Below are positions 46,619 through 54,067 of a DNA stretch of 64,000 nucleotides, in pieces (position 1 is the first letter of the stretch; every line of letters starts with the position of its first letter). The stretch comes from Ferrovibrio sp964218355. GTDB taxonomy: Bacteria; Pseudomonadota; Alphaproteobacteria; Ferrovibrionales; Ferrovibrionaceae. The DNA is taken from NCBI RefSeq assembly GCF_964218355.1, contig NZ_CAXPMC010000009.1, positions 62,001 through 126,000 of the forward strand. The letters are read 5' to 3'. Made by a program: the position numbers and the translations under genes. The notes beneath the pieces were generated by a model. The model was not told the origin of the DNA. It made no database searches and was given only the letters and a program-made list of their open reading frames with translations.

Positions 46619-47392
46619 ATGAGCTGGGACCCGACGCAATACCTGAAATTCGCCGGCGAACGCCTGCGGCCGGCCATCGACCTGCTCGGCCGGGTGCCGC
46701 TGACGAATCCGGAAACGGTGGTCGATCTCGGCTGCGGCGCCGGGAATCTCTCGCCGCTGATCCTGCAGCGCTGGCCGCGGGCAAAGCTGACCGGTGTGGA
46801 TTCCTCGCCGGCCATGCTGGCGAAAGCCCGCACCGACTATCCGCAGGCCAGCTTCGTCGAGGCCGACATCGCCACCTGGCGACCCGCGCAACCCGTTGAT
46901 CTGCTCTATACCAACGCCGCCCTGCACTGGCTCGATGGCCACGAAACACTGATTCCCGGCCTGCTGGAATGCGTGAAGCCCGGCGGCTGGCTGGCCATCC
47001 AGATGCCGCGCAATTTCGGCGCCCCGTCGCATACCTGCATCACCGATACGATCGAGCAGGGGCCGTGGCGGGCGAAGCTGGAGCCGCATCTGCGCCGCGC
47101 GCCGGTGGCCGAACCCGGCGTCTACTGGCGGATGCTGCAGGGCCGCGCGGCTTCGCTGGAAATCTGGGAGACCGAATACCTGCAGGTTCTGTCGGGGGAT
47201 CACCCGGTGGCGGAATACACCAAGGGCACCTGGCTGAAGCAGTTCCTCGACCGGCTGGAAGCCGGGCCTGAGCGCGATGCCTTCGAGGCCGATTACCGCC
47301 GCCGCGTCGGCGCGGCCTATCCGAAGGAAGCAGATGGGCGGACGCTGTTTCCGTTCCGCCGCCTGTTCATTCTGGCACAGAAGCCGGCGTAA
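46619..47392 (+). CDS. tam: Trans-aconitate 2-methyltransferase
   Basis: SAM-dependent methyltransferase that detoxifies trans-aconitate by esterification. The 257 residues begin MSWDPTQYLKFAGERLRPA, characteristic of Tam, with motif I VVDLGCGAGNLSPLIL near residue 34, TNAALHWLDGHETL near residue 99 and VKPGGWLAIQMPRNF near residue 119. The last six codons plus stop (LAQKPA) are repeated in frame 30 bp downstream. Confidence 0.9.
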   Translation: MSWDPTQYLKFAGERLRPAIDLLGRVPLTNPETVVDLGCGAGNLSPLILQRWPRAKLTGVDSSPAMLAKARTDYPQASFVEADIATWRPAQPVDLLYTNAALHWLDGHETLIPGLLECVKPGGWLAIQMPRNFGAPSHTCITDTIEQGPWRAKLEPHLRRAPVAEPGVYWRMLQGRAASLEIWETEYLQVLSGDHPVAEYTKGTWLKQFLDRLEAGPERDAFEADYRRRVGAAYPKEADGRTLFPFRRLFILAQKPA

Positions 47393-47423
47393 GCCGGCAG
47401 GCTGGCACAGAAGCCGGCGTAAG
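47372..47423 (+). repeat. 22-bp direct repeat duplicating the tam C-terminal codons
   Basis: Identical 22-bp copies at 47372-47393 and 47402-47423, period 30 bp. The first contains the last codons and stop of tam; the second repeats them in the same frame after 9 bp, so read-through of the first stop would add only ten residues and end with the same LAQKPA. It looks like a recent small duplication. Confidence 0.9.
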
Positions 47424-47463
47424 AACCCTTTACCCGCGGCCCCGGCCGGGTCAGGCTGGCGAC

Positions 47464-47871
47464 ATGATCGCTGCCTTCTCCGTGATTCTGCTGTGCCAGC
47501 TTGCCGGCGAGGCTTTGGTGCGTGGCCTTGTCCTGCCGTTGCCAGGCCCCGTGGTGGGAATGGTGATCATGCTGGGCCTGCTGGCGGCGCGCGAGCGCTG
47601 GCGCGACCAGTTGCCGGCCAGCCTCACCGGCGACCGGCTGGAGGCCACCGGGCGCGGCATCCTCGCGCATCTGTCGCTGCTGTTCGTGCCGGCCGGCGTC
47701 GGCGTCGTCCAGCGGCTGGATGTCTTCGGCCAGTGGGGCGTGGCCCTGGCGGTGGCGCTGGTGGTCTCGACCGCGCTGGCTCTGCTCGCCACCGTGCTGA
47801 CCTTCGTCGCCGTCAGCCGGCTGCTGGGTGGCGGCGAGGATGGCGGCGCGGCGGAAGGCGGGCAGGCATGA
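47464..47871 (+). CDS. CidA/LrgA-family holin-like membrane protein
   Basis: A 135-residue protein with about four membrane helices; LLCQLAGEALVRGLVLPLPGPVVGM near the N terminus is the LrgA/CidA signature. It pairs with the LrgB-like protein encoded next, overlapping by 4 nt (ATGA). Such pairs are linked to murein hydrolase control and to export of overflow metabolites such as pyruvate or glycolate; which applies here is not shown. Confidence 0.88.
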   Translation: MIAAFSVILLCQLAGEALVRGLVLPLPGPVVGMVIMLGLLAARERWRDQLPASLTGDRLEATGRGILAHLSLLFVPAGVGVVQRLDVFGQWGVALAVALVVSTALALLATVLTFVAVSRLLGGGEDGGAAEGGQA

Positions 47872-48602
47872 CCACGACGATGCCGCCGCCGGATTTCGCC
47901 CTGTGGGTGTTCCTGTCGCGCACGCCCTTGCTGTGGCTGACCGTCACGCTGGGGGCCTATGCGCTGACCGACCGGCTGTCGGCACTGAGCCATCGCAACC
48001 CGCTGGTCAATCCGGTGCTGCTGGCGGTGGTTGCCATCGCGCTGCTGCTGTGGCTGACCGGCACGCCCTACCAGACCTATTTCGAGGGTGCGCAGTTCGT
48101 ACATTTCCTGCTCGGCCCGGCCACGGTGGCGCTGGCCTTCCCGCTCTGGGAACACCGCCGGGTGGTTTTGCGGGCCATGCTGCCGATGCTGGCGGCCCTC
48201 GTGGTGGGTTCGGTTGTGGCTCTGGCTTCCGCCGTGCTGGTGGCACGCGCCTTCGGCGTGCCGCATGACATCCTGGTCTCGCTGGCGCCGAAATCGGTCA
48301 CGGCGGCCGTGGCCATGGGTATCTCCGAAACGCTCGGCGGCGACCCGGCGCTGACCGCGGTGCTGGTGATGCTGACCGGCATTCTCGGTGCCATCATCGT
48401 CACACCGCTGATGAATGCCTTCCGCATCCGCGACTGGCGGGCGCGCGGCTTCGCCGCCGGGCTCGCCTCGCATGGCATCGGCACGGCGCGCGCCTTCCAG
48501 GTGCATCCGCTGGCCGGCACGTTTGCCGGCATCGCCATGGGGCTGAATGCCCTGCTGACTGCTCTGCTGGTGCCGGCTTTGCTGGGGCTGATCGGGCAGT
48601 AG
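47868..48602 (+). CDS. LrgB/CidB-family membrane protein
   Basis: A 244-residue polytopic protein. The LrgB signature is seen in LGPATVALAFPLWEH near residue 77, LAPKSVTAAVAMGISETLGG near residue 138 and ASHGIGTARAF near residue 200. It forms an operon with the LrgA-like gene. An ATG at 47880 is also possible. Confidence 0.9.
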   Translation: MTTTMPPPDFALWVFLSRTPLLWLTVTLGAYALTDRLSALSHRNPLVNPVLLAVVAIALLLWLTGTPYQTYFEGAQFVHFLLGPATVALAFPLWEHRRVVLRAMLPMLAALVVGSVVALASAVLVARAFGVPHDILVSLAPKSVTAAVAMGISETLGGDPALTAVLVMLTGILGAIIVTPLMNAFRIRDWRARGFAAGLASHGIGTARAFQVHPLAGTFAGIAMGLNALLTALLVPALLGLIGQ

Positions 48603-48840
48603 GGGGCGTTGCCCATGGCCGGCCGCGCGGGCAACCCTTCGGGTTCCGCATGCTGACTCGTTGACCTTGCGCCCAAATGTACTATATATGTTCCAATCGT
48701 GTCGAGAGAAATGTGTCTCTCAGGTAGAGAAATATATGATTATACGGCATTGAAATCACTTCTAGTTGTAGTGCCGTGTCGGCCCGCCCGGCAGCTGTGA
48801 AGGGGCCGGCCTCAAACCACTACGAGGTGCAATAAGCCCG
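48603..48840. other. AT-rich intergenic segment with promoter-like site and hairpins
   Basis: Unusually AT-rich for this genome. TTGACC (48661-48666) is followed after 16-18 nt by TATATATG (48683-48690), a good sigma70-type promoter without a downstream coding frame. After it come GAGAGA/TCTCTC (48704-48721), ACGGCA/TGCCGT (48744-48749 with 48772-48777) and a GC-rich pairing CGGCCC/GGGCCG in 48779-48815. A short non-coding RNA is possible; no gene is recognised. Confidence 0.4.
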
Positions 48841-48980
48841 AACGAACCGGAATGAACCGCAGCGGTCAGAAACGGTCACCAGCGGTCACGAACGAACCGC
48901 AGCGGTCACCAGCGGTCACCATCGGTCAGTAACGGTCACCAGCGGTCCGTAACGGCCAGAAACGGTCCGCAGCGGCCGGT
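48841..48980 (+). repeat. Array of a 10-bp tandem repeat (14 units)
   Basis: Fourteen consecutive 10-bp units with consensus A(A/G)CGGTCACC; variants include AACGAACCGC (near-identical at 48841, 48851 and 48891). Four units contain GGTCACC (48874, 48904, 48914, 48934), a near-palindrome. The period is not a multiple of three and is about one DNA helical turn. The array stops 11 bp before the stop codon of the minus-strand AbrB-family gene. It has no spacers, so it is not CRISPR. Confidence 0.9.
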
Positions 48981-48991
48981 CCCGGAAATCG

Positions 48992-50071
48992 TCAGCCGCC
49001 GGACCTTTTCAGCCGGCTCAGCCGGAAGGCCACGGGGGCGAGGATCACCACCACGACGATGCGGAAGACATGCATGGACGACACGATCGCCACGTCCACC
49101 CCCAGCGCCAGCGCCACCAGGCTCATCTCGGCCAGGCCGCCCGGCGACAGCACCAGCATCAGGGCACGGGTCGGCGCGCCGACCAGCCCGGCGGCGCCGA
49201 GCGTCAGCCCGAGGCTGACCGCCAGCATGATCAGGGTCGAGAGGAAGGCCAGCCCGGCGATGCGGCCGATCGCGCGCCAGTCGGCGCCGGCGAAGCGGCA
49301 GCCCAGCGCCGTGCCCATCACCACCTGCGCCACCGCCACCAGCTCCGGCGGCGGCTGGGCATGGGACAGGCCGGCCAGATGCACGGCGCCGGAGGCCAGC
49401 ATGGGGCCGACCAGGCGGGCGGCGGGGATGCGCAGGAAGCTGGCGCCGAACCAGCCGGCGATGCCGGCGCCCACCAGCAGCGCCGCCTCCTTCAGCGGCA
49501 TGTCGGCCAGATGCATGCCCGGCGCCATCGAGGGCACCGAGAGCCCCTCGATGAAGCGGAAATACACCGGCACCGTCATCACCACCACGAAGATGCGGAT
49601 CGCATGGGTCAGCACGATGCTGCGGGCATCGCCGCCGTAATGCTCGCCGATCAGGGTCATTTCCTGCAGGCCGCCGGGGGTGGCCGAGAAATAGCTGGTC
49701 ACCGGGTCGAGCCGGCCGAGCCAGCGGAACACCCCGTAGCACAGCGCGGTGACCAGCGGCACATACAGCAGCATCAGCGCGATCAGCCCGGCCCATTCGC
49801 CGGCGCGGTCGATCATGTCGGGGCGGAAGGCGCTGCCCAGCATCACGCCGATGATCGCCACCATCACCTCGCGCAGCCGCGCCGGCACCCGCATCGGCAT
49901 CCGCCTGGCACCGCCGGCCAGCGCCACCGCGGCCACCAGCACCATGCTGCCCAGCATCCAGGCCAGCGGCATGCCGATCAGCACGAACAGCGCGCCGCCC
50001 ACCGCGCCGACCGCCAGCGAGGGCAGCGCGTCGCGGCAGGCTTTCAGCAGGTGCCGCGGCAGCGGACCCAT
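48992..50071 (-). CDS. AbrB-family (PF05145-type) polytopic membrane protein
   Basis: A 359-residue protein with about ten hydrophobic segments in two related halves (GLPAWMLGSMV-like loops; FSATPGGLQEMTLIGEHYGG and VLSPGGLAEMSLVALALGVD are the duplicated signature). This family is often named AbrB regulator or putative ammonia monooxygenase, but is a membrane protein of unknown, probably transport, function. It is followed on its 3' side by the 10-bp repeat array and preceded by an aspartoacylase-family gene 9 nt away. Confidence 0.85.
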   Translation of the reverse strand: MGPLPRHLLKACRDALPSLAVGAVGGALFVLIGMPLAWMLGSMVLVAAVALAGGARRMPMRVPARLREVMVAIIGVMLGSAFRPDMIDRAGEWAGLIALMLLYVPLVTALCYGVFRWLGRLDPVTSYFSATPGGLQEMTLIGEHYGGDARSIVLTHAIRIFVVVMTVPVYFRFIEGLSVPSMAPGMHLADMPLKEAALLVGAGIAGWFGASFLRIPAARLVGPMLASGAVHLAGLSHAQPPPELVAVAQVVMGTALGCRFAGADWRAIGRIAGLAFLSTLIMLAVSLGLTLGAAGLVGAPTRALMLVLSPGGLAEMSLVALALGVDVAIVSSMHVFRIVVVVILAPVAFRLSRLKRSGG

Positions 50072-50080
50072 GCCGGTGCC

Positions 50081-51037
50081 TCAGGCGCGGATGTAGCGGC
50101 CGAGCCGCACCGCCGTCTGGCCGGGCTTCAGCCGCCTGGTCGGCATGATCAGCACGCAGTTGTCGTAGGGCGTGGCGATGGCGCGGCCGCCGTCATTGGC
50201 GATCACCGTGCCGGCGGCCGGAATGCATTCGAGGCCGGTATAGCTGCCGGCGAAGGCGAAGTCGCCGGTCTCGATGGTCACCGCGTCGGTCACCTCGACG
50301 AATTGCTGCGCCGCCGCCGGCGCACCCTCGATGCCGTGCCGCGCCAGCAGCGCCGCATCGGCCAGGCCGGTGGCGGCGAGGAAGCGGAACATGGTCTCGA
50401 TGGCAACCCGGCGGCTGGCCTGTTCCCAGTGCTGGCCGCATTCCACCAGCAGGGCATTCTTCTGGCTCGACGGATCGCCGAAGCCGCCATAGTCGCGCAT
50501 GCGCAGGCCGGCCTTGTGGCCGCGGTCGGCCACCACGGTGGCCGGCACGCCGACCTGCGCCGCCAGCGCGCGGCCCTTCGCCAGCGGGCCGGACAGCATC
50601 AGCGGCGGCGAGAACTGCTGCATCGAATGGATGTCGAGCAGCAGGTCGATCTCGCCGATCAGCGGCTCCAGCTCGCGGGCGCGGTCCAGCTCGATGCTGC
50701 GGCGCTCGCTGTCCAGCGCATTGGTGCCCCAGATGCGGTTCATATCCTCGTCGATGAAGCGCGAGGCGGCCGGGTCGGCCGGGTCGAAGCGCGAATAGGC
50801 GGCGACGTTGCAGAAGGCCAGGGTCAGCCTGCCGCGGGCGGGGCGGAATTTCTCGCGCAGCAGCAGGTCCAGCGCATGGGCGCCGCAGACCTCGTTGCCA
50901 TGCACCAGCGCGGTGATGCCGACATGGGGCCCGGGCCTGCCGGAATCGAACTGGAAGGCATAGGGGATGCCGGTATTGCCCTCGCGGTACTGGGTGATCG
51001 GGATCGGCAGCAGGGGATTCTCGGGCAGGGCGCTCAT
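50081..51037 (-). CDS. Succinylglutamate desuccinylase/aspartoacylase-family amidohydrolase
   Basis: Zinc amidohydrolase of the M14-like AstE/AspA family, 318 residues. Metal ligands are seen in ALVHGNEVCGAHAL (HxxE, near residue 43) and LLDIHSMQQF (His near residue 132); FCNVAAYSRFDP and the catalytic Glu in LLVECGQHWE fit the family. It forms a likely operon with the AbrB-family membrane gene downstream, suggesting uptake and hydrolysis of an N-acyl amino acid; that link is inference. Confidence 0.87.
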   Translation of the reverse strand: MSALPENPLLPIPITQYREGNTGIPYAFQFDSGRPGPHVGITALVHGNEVCGAHALDLLLREKFRPARGRLTLAFCNVAAYSRFDPADPAASRFIDEDMNRIWGTNALDSERRSIELDRARELEPLIGEIDLLLDIHSMQQFSPPLMLSGPLAKGRALAAQVGVPATVVADRGHKAGLRMRDYGGFGDPSSQKNALLVECGQHWEQASRRVAIETMFRFLAATGLADAALLARHGIEGAPAAAQQFVEVTDAVTIETGDFAFAGSYTGLECIPAAGTVIANDGGRAIATPYDNCVLIMPTRRLKPGQTAVRLGRYIRA

Positions 51038-51209
51038 CGGATACGGAAAGCCTGTCAGGGTCTGGAACGGGGCGCGGCCGGAGGGCCGCCGGGTTTTATA
51101 GCCGGTCGGCCGGGAAATATCGCCGCCCGGGCGACAGAAAAATGCCGGCCGGGCCGCGGCTTGCCGGCCGCGCGTTGTCCGGGCCGGCGGCGCGGGCTAG
51201 GCTCGGGGC

Positions 51210-51446
51210 ATGATCTCCGGACTCAGCTTCAGCGGTGGCATCGCCACGGCGCTGGACGGCCTGCGTCAGGCCGAGCGTGCGACCAATGCCGCGATTGGTG
51301 CGGTGGGCAGCGGCAGCCTCGATCCCGATGCCATCGCCCAGGCCGCCGCGATCCTGCACGGCGCGCAGGGCGCCGGCAGCGCCGCGGCGCTGGCGCTGCA
51401 GGCGACACTCGGCCAGCAGGGCCGCTTCATCGATATCCTCGCCTAG
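51210..51446 (+). CDS. Small hypothetical protein (78 aa)
   Basis: MISGLSFSGG at the start and RFIDILA at the end; Ala/Gly-rich, with an N-terminal half that weakly recalls the first helix of flagellar rod and hook proteins (GLRQAERATNAAIGAV). No strong ribosome site is seen. Its last 4 nt overlap the convergent GNAT gene. It is probably real because its composition differs from a random GC-rich frame, but no function can be named. Confidence 0.5.
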   Translation: MISGLSFSGGIATALDGLRQAERATNAAIGAVGSGSLDPDAIAQAAAILHGAQGAGSAAALALQATLGQQGRFIDILA

Positions 51447-51961
51447 GACGGGATCTCCCGCCGCATCGCCAGCCGGTCGGCCATGGCCAGCCCGGCGGCC
51501 TGCTGGCGGGCCATCTCGGTGCGCAGCTCCGGGCCGTATTCCCCCGCCGCCATGGCGCGGAAGCCGAGCCGGGCATAATAGGGCGCGTTCCACGGCACCG
51601 AGCGGAAGGTGGTCAGCGACAGGGCCGGCAGGCCGCGGGCCCGCGCGATGGCGGCGGCCTCGTCCAGCAGCCGGGCACCCAGCCTGCGGCCGGCATGACC
51701 GGGATGCACGTCGATCTCCCGCACATGCAGGTCGCCGTCGAGCGGGCAGAGCAGGGCGAAGCCGGCCGGGCGGTCAGCGGCATCGGCAATGACGGGCAGC
51801 AGGCCGGCGCGCGCCGCATCGGCCAGCACGGCTTCCGCCGTCACCGCGCCGTCGGCCAGTTCCGGATAGCCGGCCGTGGCGAAGGCGCGCTGGGCGGCGC
51901 GCTCGATGGCGCACAGCAGCGCCGCCTCGCCGGGGCGGGCCGGGCGGATGCGGTAGGGCGT
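51443..51961 (-). CDS. GNAT-family N-acetyltransferase with apparent ACG start
   Basis: Acetyl-CoA-dependent acyltransferase. The GNAT core includes LHVREIDVHPGHAGRRLGAR (motif A, acetyl-CoA binding) and APYYARLGFRAM (motif B). The first conventional start is GTG 51844, giving 133 residues and missing strand 1. Upstream in the same frame is typical GNAT N-terminal sequence, PYRIRPARPGEAALLCAIE, immediately after an ACG at 51961-51959, 10 nt past the nrdB stop. Either ACG is used as start, coupled to nrdB, or an ATG was lost. From ACG the protein has 172 residues, the normal length. Confidence 0.72.
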   Translation of the reverse strand, partial: TPYRIRPARPGEAALLCAIERAAQRAFATAGYPELADGAVTAEAVLADAARAGLLPVIADAADRPAGFALLCPLDGDLHVREIDVHPGHAGRRLGARLLDEAAAIARARGLPALSLTTFRSVPWNAPYYARLGFRAMAAGEYGPELRTEMARQQAAGLAMADRLAMRREIPS

Positions 51962-51971
51962 GGCGGCCGGC

Positions 51972-52931
51972 TCAGGAAAAGGCTTCTTCCCAGCTGCCCT
52001 GGGTCGAGGCCTTCGAGTATTCCGTGGCGCGGTTCTCGAAGAAATTGGTGTGCTCGACGCCGTTCAGGATCGCATCCAGCCAGGGCAGCGGGTTCTTCTC
52101 GATCCGGTACATCGGCTGCAGGCCGAGCTGCAGCAGCCGGCGGTCGGCGGTCCAGCGGATATAGTCCTTCACTTCCTGCGCGGTCAGGCCCTGCACGCCC
52201 TCGATCTCGAAGGCGAGGTCGATGAAGGCATCCTCGTGGTCGACGATGGTCGAGCAGGCCACGTAAAGGTCGCGCTGGAAGGCTTCCGTCCAGATTTCCG
52301 GGTTCTCGTCGATGAAGGTGCGGAACAGCTTGACGATCGAATTGGTGTGCAGGCTCTCGTCGCGCACGCTCCACGAGACGATCTGGCCCATGCCCTTCAT
52401 CTTGTTGAAGCGCGGGAAGTTCAGCAGGATGGCAAAGCTGGCGAACAGCTGCAGGCCTTCGGTGAACGCACCGAACACCGCCAGCGTCTTGGCGATGTCC
52501 GCCTTGGTCTCGACGCCGAACTGCTGCATGTAGTCGTACTTGTCCTTCATCTCCTTGTAGCGGAGGAAGGCCGAGTATTCCTCTTCCGGCATGCCGATGG
52601 TGTCGAGCAGGTGGGAATAGGCGGCGATATGCACCGTCTCCATGTTGGCGAAGGCGGCCAGCATCATCTGCACCTCGGTGGGCTTGAACACCCGCGCGTA
52701 GTGCTTCATGTAGCAGTTGTTCACTTCCACGTCGGCCTGGGTGAAGAAGCGGAAAATCTGCGTCAGCAGGTTCTTCTCGCCCGGCGTCAGCTTCTTCTGC
52801 CAGTCCTTGACGTCGTCGGCCAGCGGCACTTCCTCGGGCAGCCAGTGAACGCGCTGCTGGGTCATCCAGGCCTCGTAGGCCCACGGATACTGGAAGGGCT
52901 TGTAGACCGGCTTGGCATCCAGAAGCGACAT
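51972..52931 (-). CDS. nrdB: Class I ribonucleotide reductase small subunit NrdB
   Basis: Dimetal-tyrosyl radical subunit that starts dNTP synthesis by NrdA. The 319 residues contain the ligand set Asp67, Glu98, His101 (ANMETVHIAAYSH), Glu158 (FTEGLQ), Glu192 and His195 (RDESLH), and the radical Tyr105, each 17 lower than the N-terminal ones of E. coli. It is on the minus strand 4.3 kb away from nrdA with peroxide-defence genes between. Two NrdR-like boxes and two DnaA-like motifs lie upstream. Confidence 0.95.
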   Translation of the reverse strand: MSLLDAKPVYKPFQYPWAYEAWMTQQRVHWLPEEVPLADDVKDWQKKLTPGEKNLLTQIFRFFTQADVEVNNCYMKHYARVFKPTEVQMMLAAFANMETVHIAAYSHLLDTIGMPEEEYSAFLRYKEMKDKYDYMQQFGVETKADIAKTLAVFGAFTEGLQLFASFAILLNFPRFNKMKGMGQIVSWSVRDESLHTNSIVKLFRTFIDENPEIWTEAFQRDLYVACSTIVDHEDAFIDLAFEIEGVQGLTAQEVKDYIRWTADRRLLQLGLQPMYRIEKNPLPWLDAILNGVEHTNFFENRATEYSKASTQGSWEEAFS

Positions 52932-52973
52932 GACTCTATTCCCCGCGGCAGCGATTCATTCGACGGGAGACTA

Positions 52974-53020
52974 TCGCAATATCTGGTGGGGGCGGCAAGC
53001 GCAAACCCCAGATATGGGGG
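52974..53020 (-). promoter_or_regulatory. Pair of NrdR-box-like sites upstream of nrdB
   Basis: TCGCAATATCTGGTGG (52974-52989) matches the NrdR consensus ACACWATATWTDGTGT at 12 of 16 positions. ACCCCAGATATGGGGG (53005-53020) matches 11 of 16. The two starts are exactly 31 bp apart, three helical turns, as in known tandem NrdR boxes. They are 43 and 74 nt from the nrdB start. Confidence 0.6.
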
Positions 53021-53029
53021 AGAAAGACC

Positions 53030-53049
53030 TGTGGATTATCTGTGGATTA
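53030..53049. promoter_or_regulatory. Tandem TGTGGATTA motifs (DnaA-box-like)
   Basis: TGTGGATTA occurs at 53030-53038 and again at 53041-53049; the reverse complement TAATCCACA differs by one base from the DnaA box TTATCCACA. The second copy contains the ohrR stop codon. DnaA control of nrd genes is known in other bacteria; binding here is inferred. Confidence 0.4.
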
Positions 53050-53508
53050 CTCGGCCGCGCGGGCCTGCTGGCCGGCATTCAGGCCGGCGGCCAGCCCCTG
53101 CAGCTCGCCGCGCAGGCGGGCCGCCTCGCGCAGCGGCAGCGGCAGCCGGCAGGCCAGCTCGGCCTGCATGCGGGCCACCGCCGGGCGCATCGCCGCGCCG
53201 GCCGGGGTGAGCGCGACCTGCAGCTGGCGCTCGTCGGCGGGATCGCGGCGGCGGGTGACCAGCCCGGCCTGCTCCATGCGCTTGAGCATGGGGGTCAGCG
53301 TGCCGGAATCGAGCTGCAGCCGCTCGCCCAGCGTCTTCACGTTCAGCGGCGCCTGCTCCCACAGCACCAGCATGGCCAGATACTGCGGATAGGTCAGGCC
53401 GAGCGGTTCCAGCAGGTCGCGATACAGGCGCGTCATCGCGTTCGACGCCGCATAGAGCGCGAAGCAGAGCTGCTGGTCGAGGCCGAGGGGAGTCGTCTGG
53501 TCGGTCAT
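53047..53508 (-). CDS. ohrR: Organic peroxide-sensing MarR-family repressor OhrR
   Basis: A 153-residue winged-helix repressor. The start GLDQQLCFALYAASNAMTRLY contains the reactive Cys15 at the same place as in Bacillus OhrR, which distinguishes OhrR from other MarR proteins. The wHTH core is LNVKTLGERLQLDSGTLTPM and RRRDPADERQLQVALT. It lies 79 nt downstream of ohr on the same strand, so the two are probably co-transcribed, with an intervening hairpin. Confidence 0.92.
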   Translation of the reverse strand: MTDQTTPLGLDQQLCFALYAASNAMTRLYRDLLEPLGLTYPQYLAMLVLWEQAPLNVKTLGERLQLDSGTLTPMLKRMEQAGLVTRRRDPADERQLQVALTPAGAAMRPAVARMQAELACRLPLPLREAARLRGELQGLAAGLNAGQQARAAE

Positions 53509-53525
53509 GGCGGTATCGAGGTTAG

Positions 53526-53558
53526 GCGGCGCCGGACGGGCTGTCCATCCGGCGCCGC
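53526..53558 (-). other. Intercistronic hairpin between ohr and ohrR
   Basis: A perfect 11-bp GC-rich stem (53526-53536 with 53548-53558) and an 11-nt loop in the 79-nt gap. No T-run follows, so partial attenuation or 3' protection of the ohr part of the message is more likely than termination. Confidence 0.55.
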
Positions 53559-53587
53559 GGGCCTGTCAGCGTCTTCGGACGGCCCGG

Positions 53588-54010
53588 TCAGACCACGGTT
53601 TCGAGGGCGACCTCGATATTGCCCTTGGTCGCCTTGGAATACGGGCAGACCGCATGGGCGGCGGCGGTGAGCGCCTCGGCCTGGGCCTTGTCCATGCCCG
53701 GCAGCTTGACCGAGATCCTGGCATTCAGGCCGAAGCTGGTCTCGTCCTTGCCGATGCCGATGGTCACCGTGACGGTGTTGCCCTCGGGCAGGGCGACCTT
53801 CTGGCCGCGGGCGACGAGGCCGAGCGCGCCCTGGAAGCAGGCGGCATAGCCGGAGGCGAAGAAGGTCTCCGGATTGGCCGCATTGCCCGGGCCGCCGAGT
53901 TCCTTCGGCATGGCCAGGGTCATGTCGATGATGCCGTCGGCCGACTTGACCTGGCCCGAGCGGCCGCCGGTGGCGGTGGCGGTGGTGGAATAGAGCGGGG
54001 TGATGGACAT
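53588..54010 (-). CDS. ohr: Organic hydroperoxide resistance protein Ohr
   Basis: Thiol peroxidase of the Ohr/OsmC family that reduces organic hydroperoxides with lipoyl donors. The 140 residues have both catalytic cysteines, Cys58 in SGYAACFQGAL and Cys122 in HAVCPYSKA; MSITPLYSTT is a typical start. The start at 54010 is preceded by GGAG; an in-frame longer start at 54094 lies within the promoter. It heads the ohr-ohrR unit. Confidence 0.95.
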   Translation of the reverse strand: MSITPLYSTTATATGGRSGQVKSADGIIDMTLAMPKELGGPGNAANPETFFASGYAACFQGALGLVARGQKVALPEGNTVTVTIGIGKDETSFGLNARISVKLPGMDKAQAEALTAAAHAVCPYSKATKGNIEVALETVV

Positions 54011-54067
54011 GGGAAACTCCGTGGGTTGTTGGTTGGTTGCGGGAGATGGGCGTCGGTTACGGGCATA

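Noticed and set aside
48841..48980. CRISPR array
   Set aside because: Units are only 10 bp and directly adjacent with no unique spacers; no cas genes nearby.
51066..51115. Terminator-like GCGGCC/GGCCGC hairpin followed by GGGTTTTATA
   Set aside because: No plus-strand gene ends here and the aspartoacylase-family gene starts on the minus strand at 51037, so no transcript needs it.
49070..52225. Plus-strand frame of over 1000 codons across 49-52 kb
   Set aside because: It runs opposite four recognisable minus-strand genes and consists of His/Gln/Arg/Gly-rich shadow translation.
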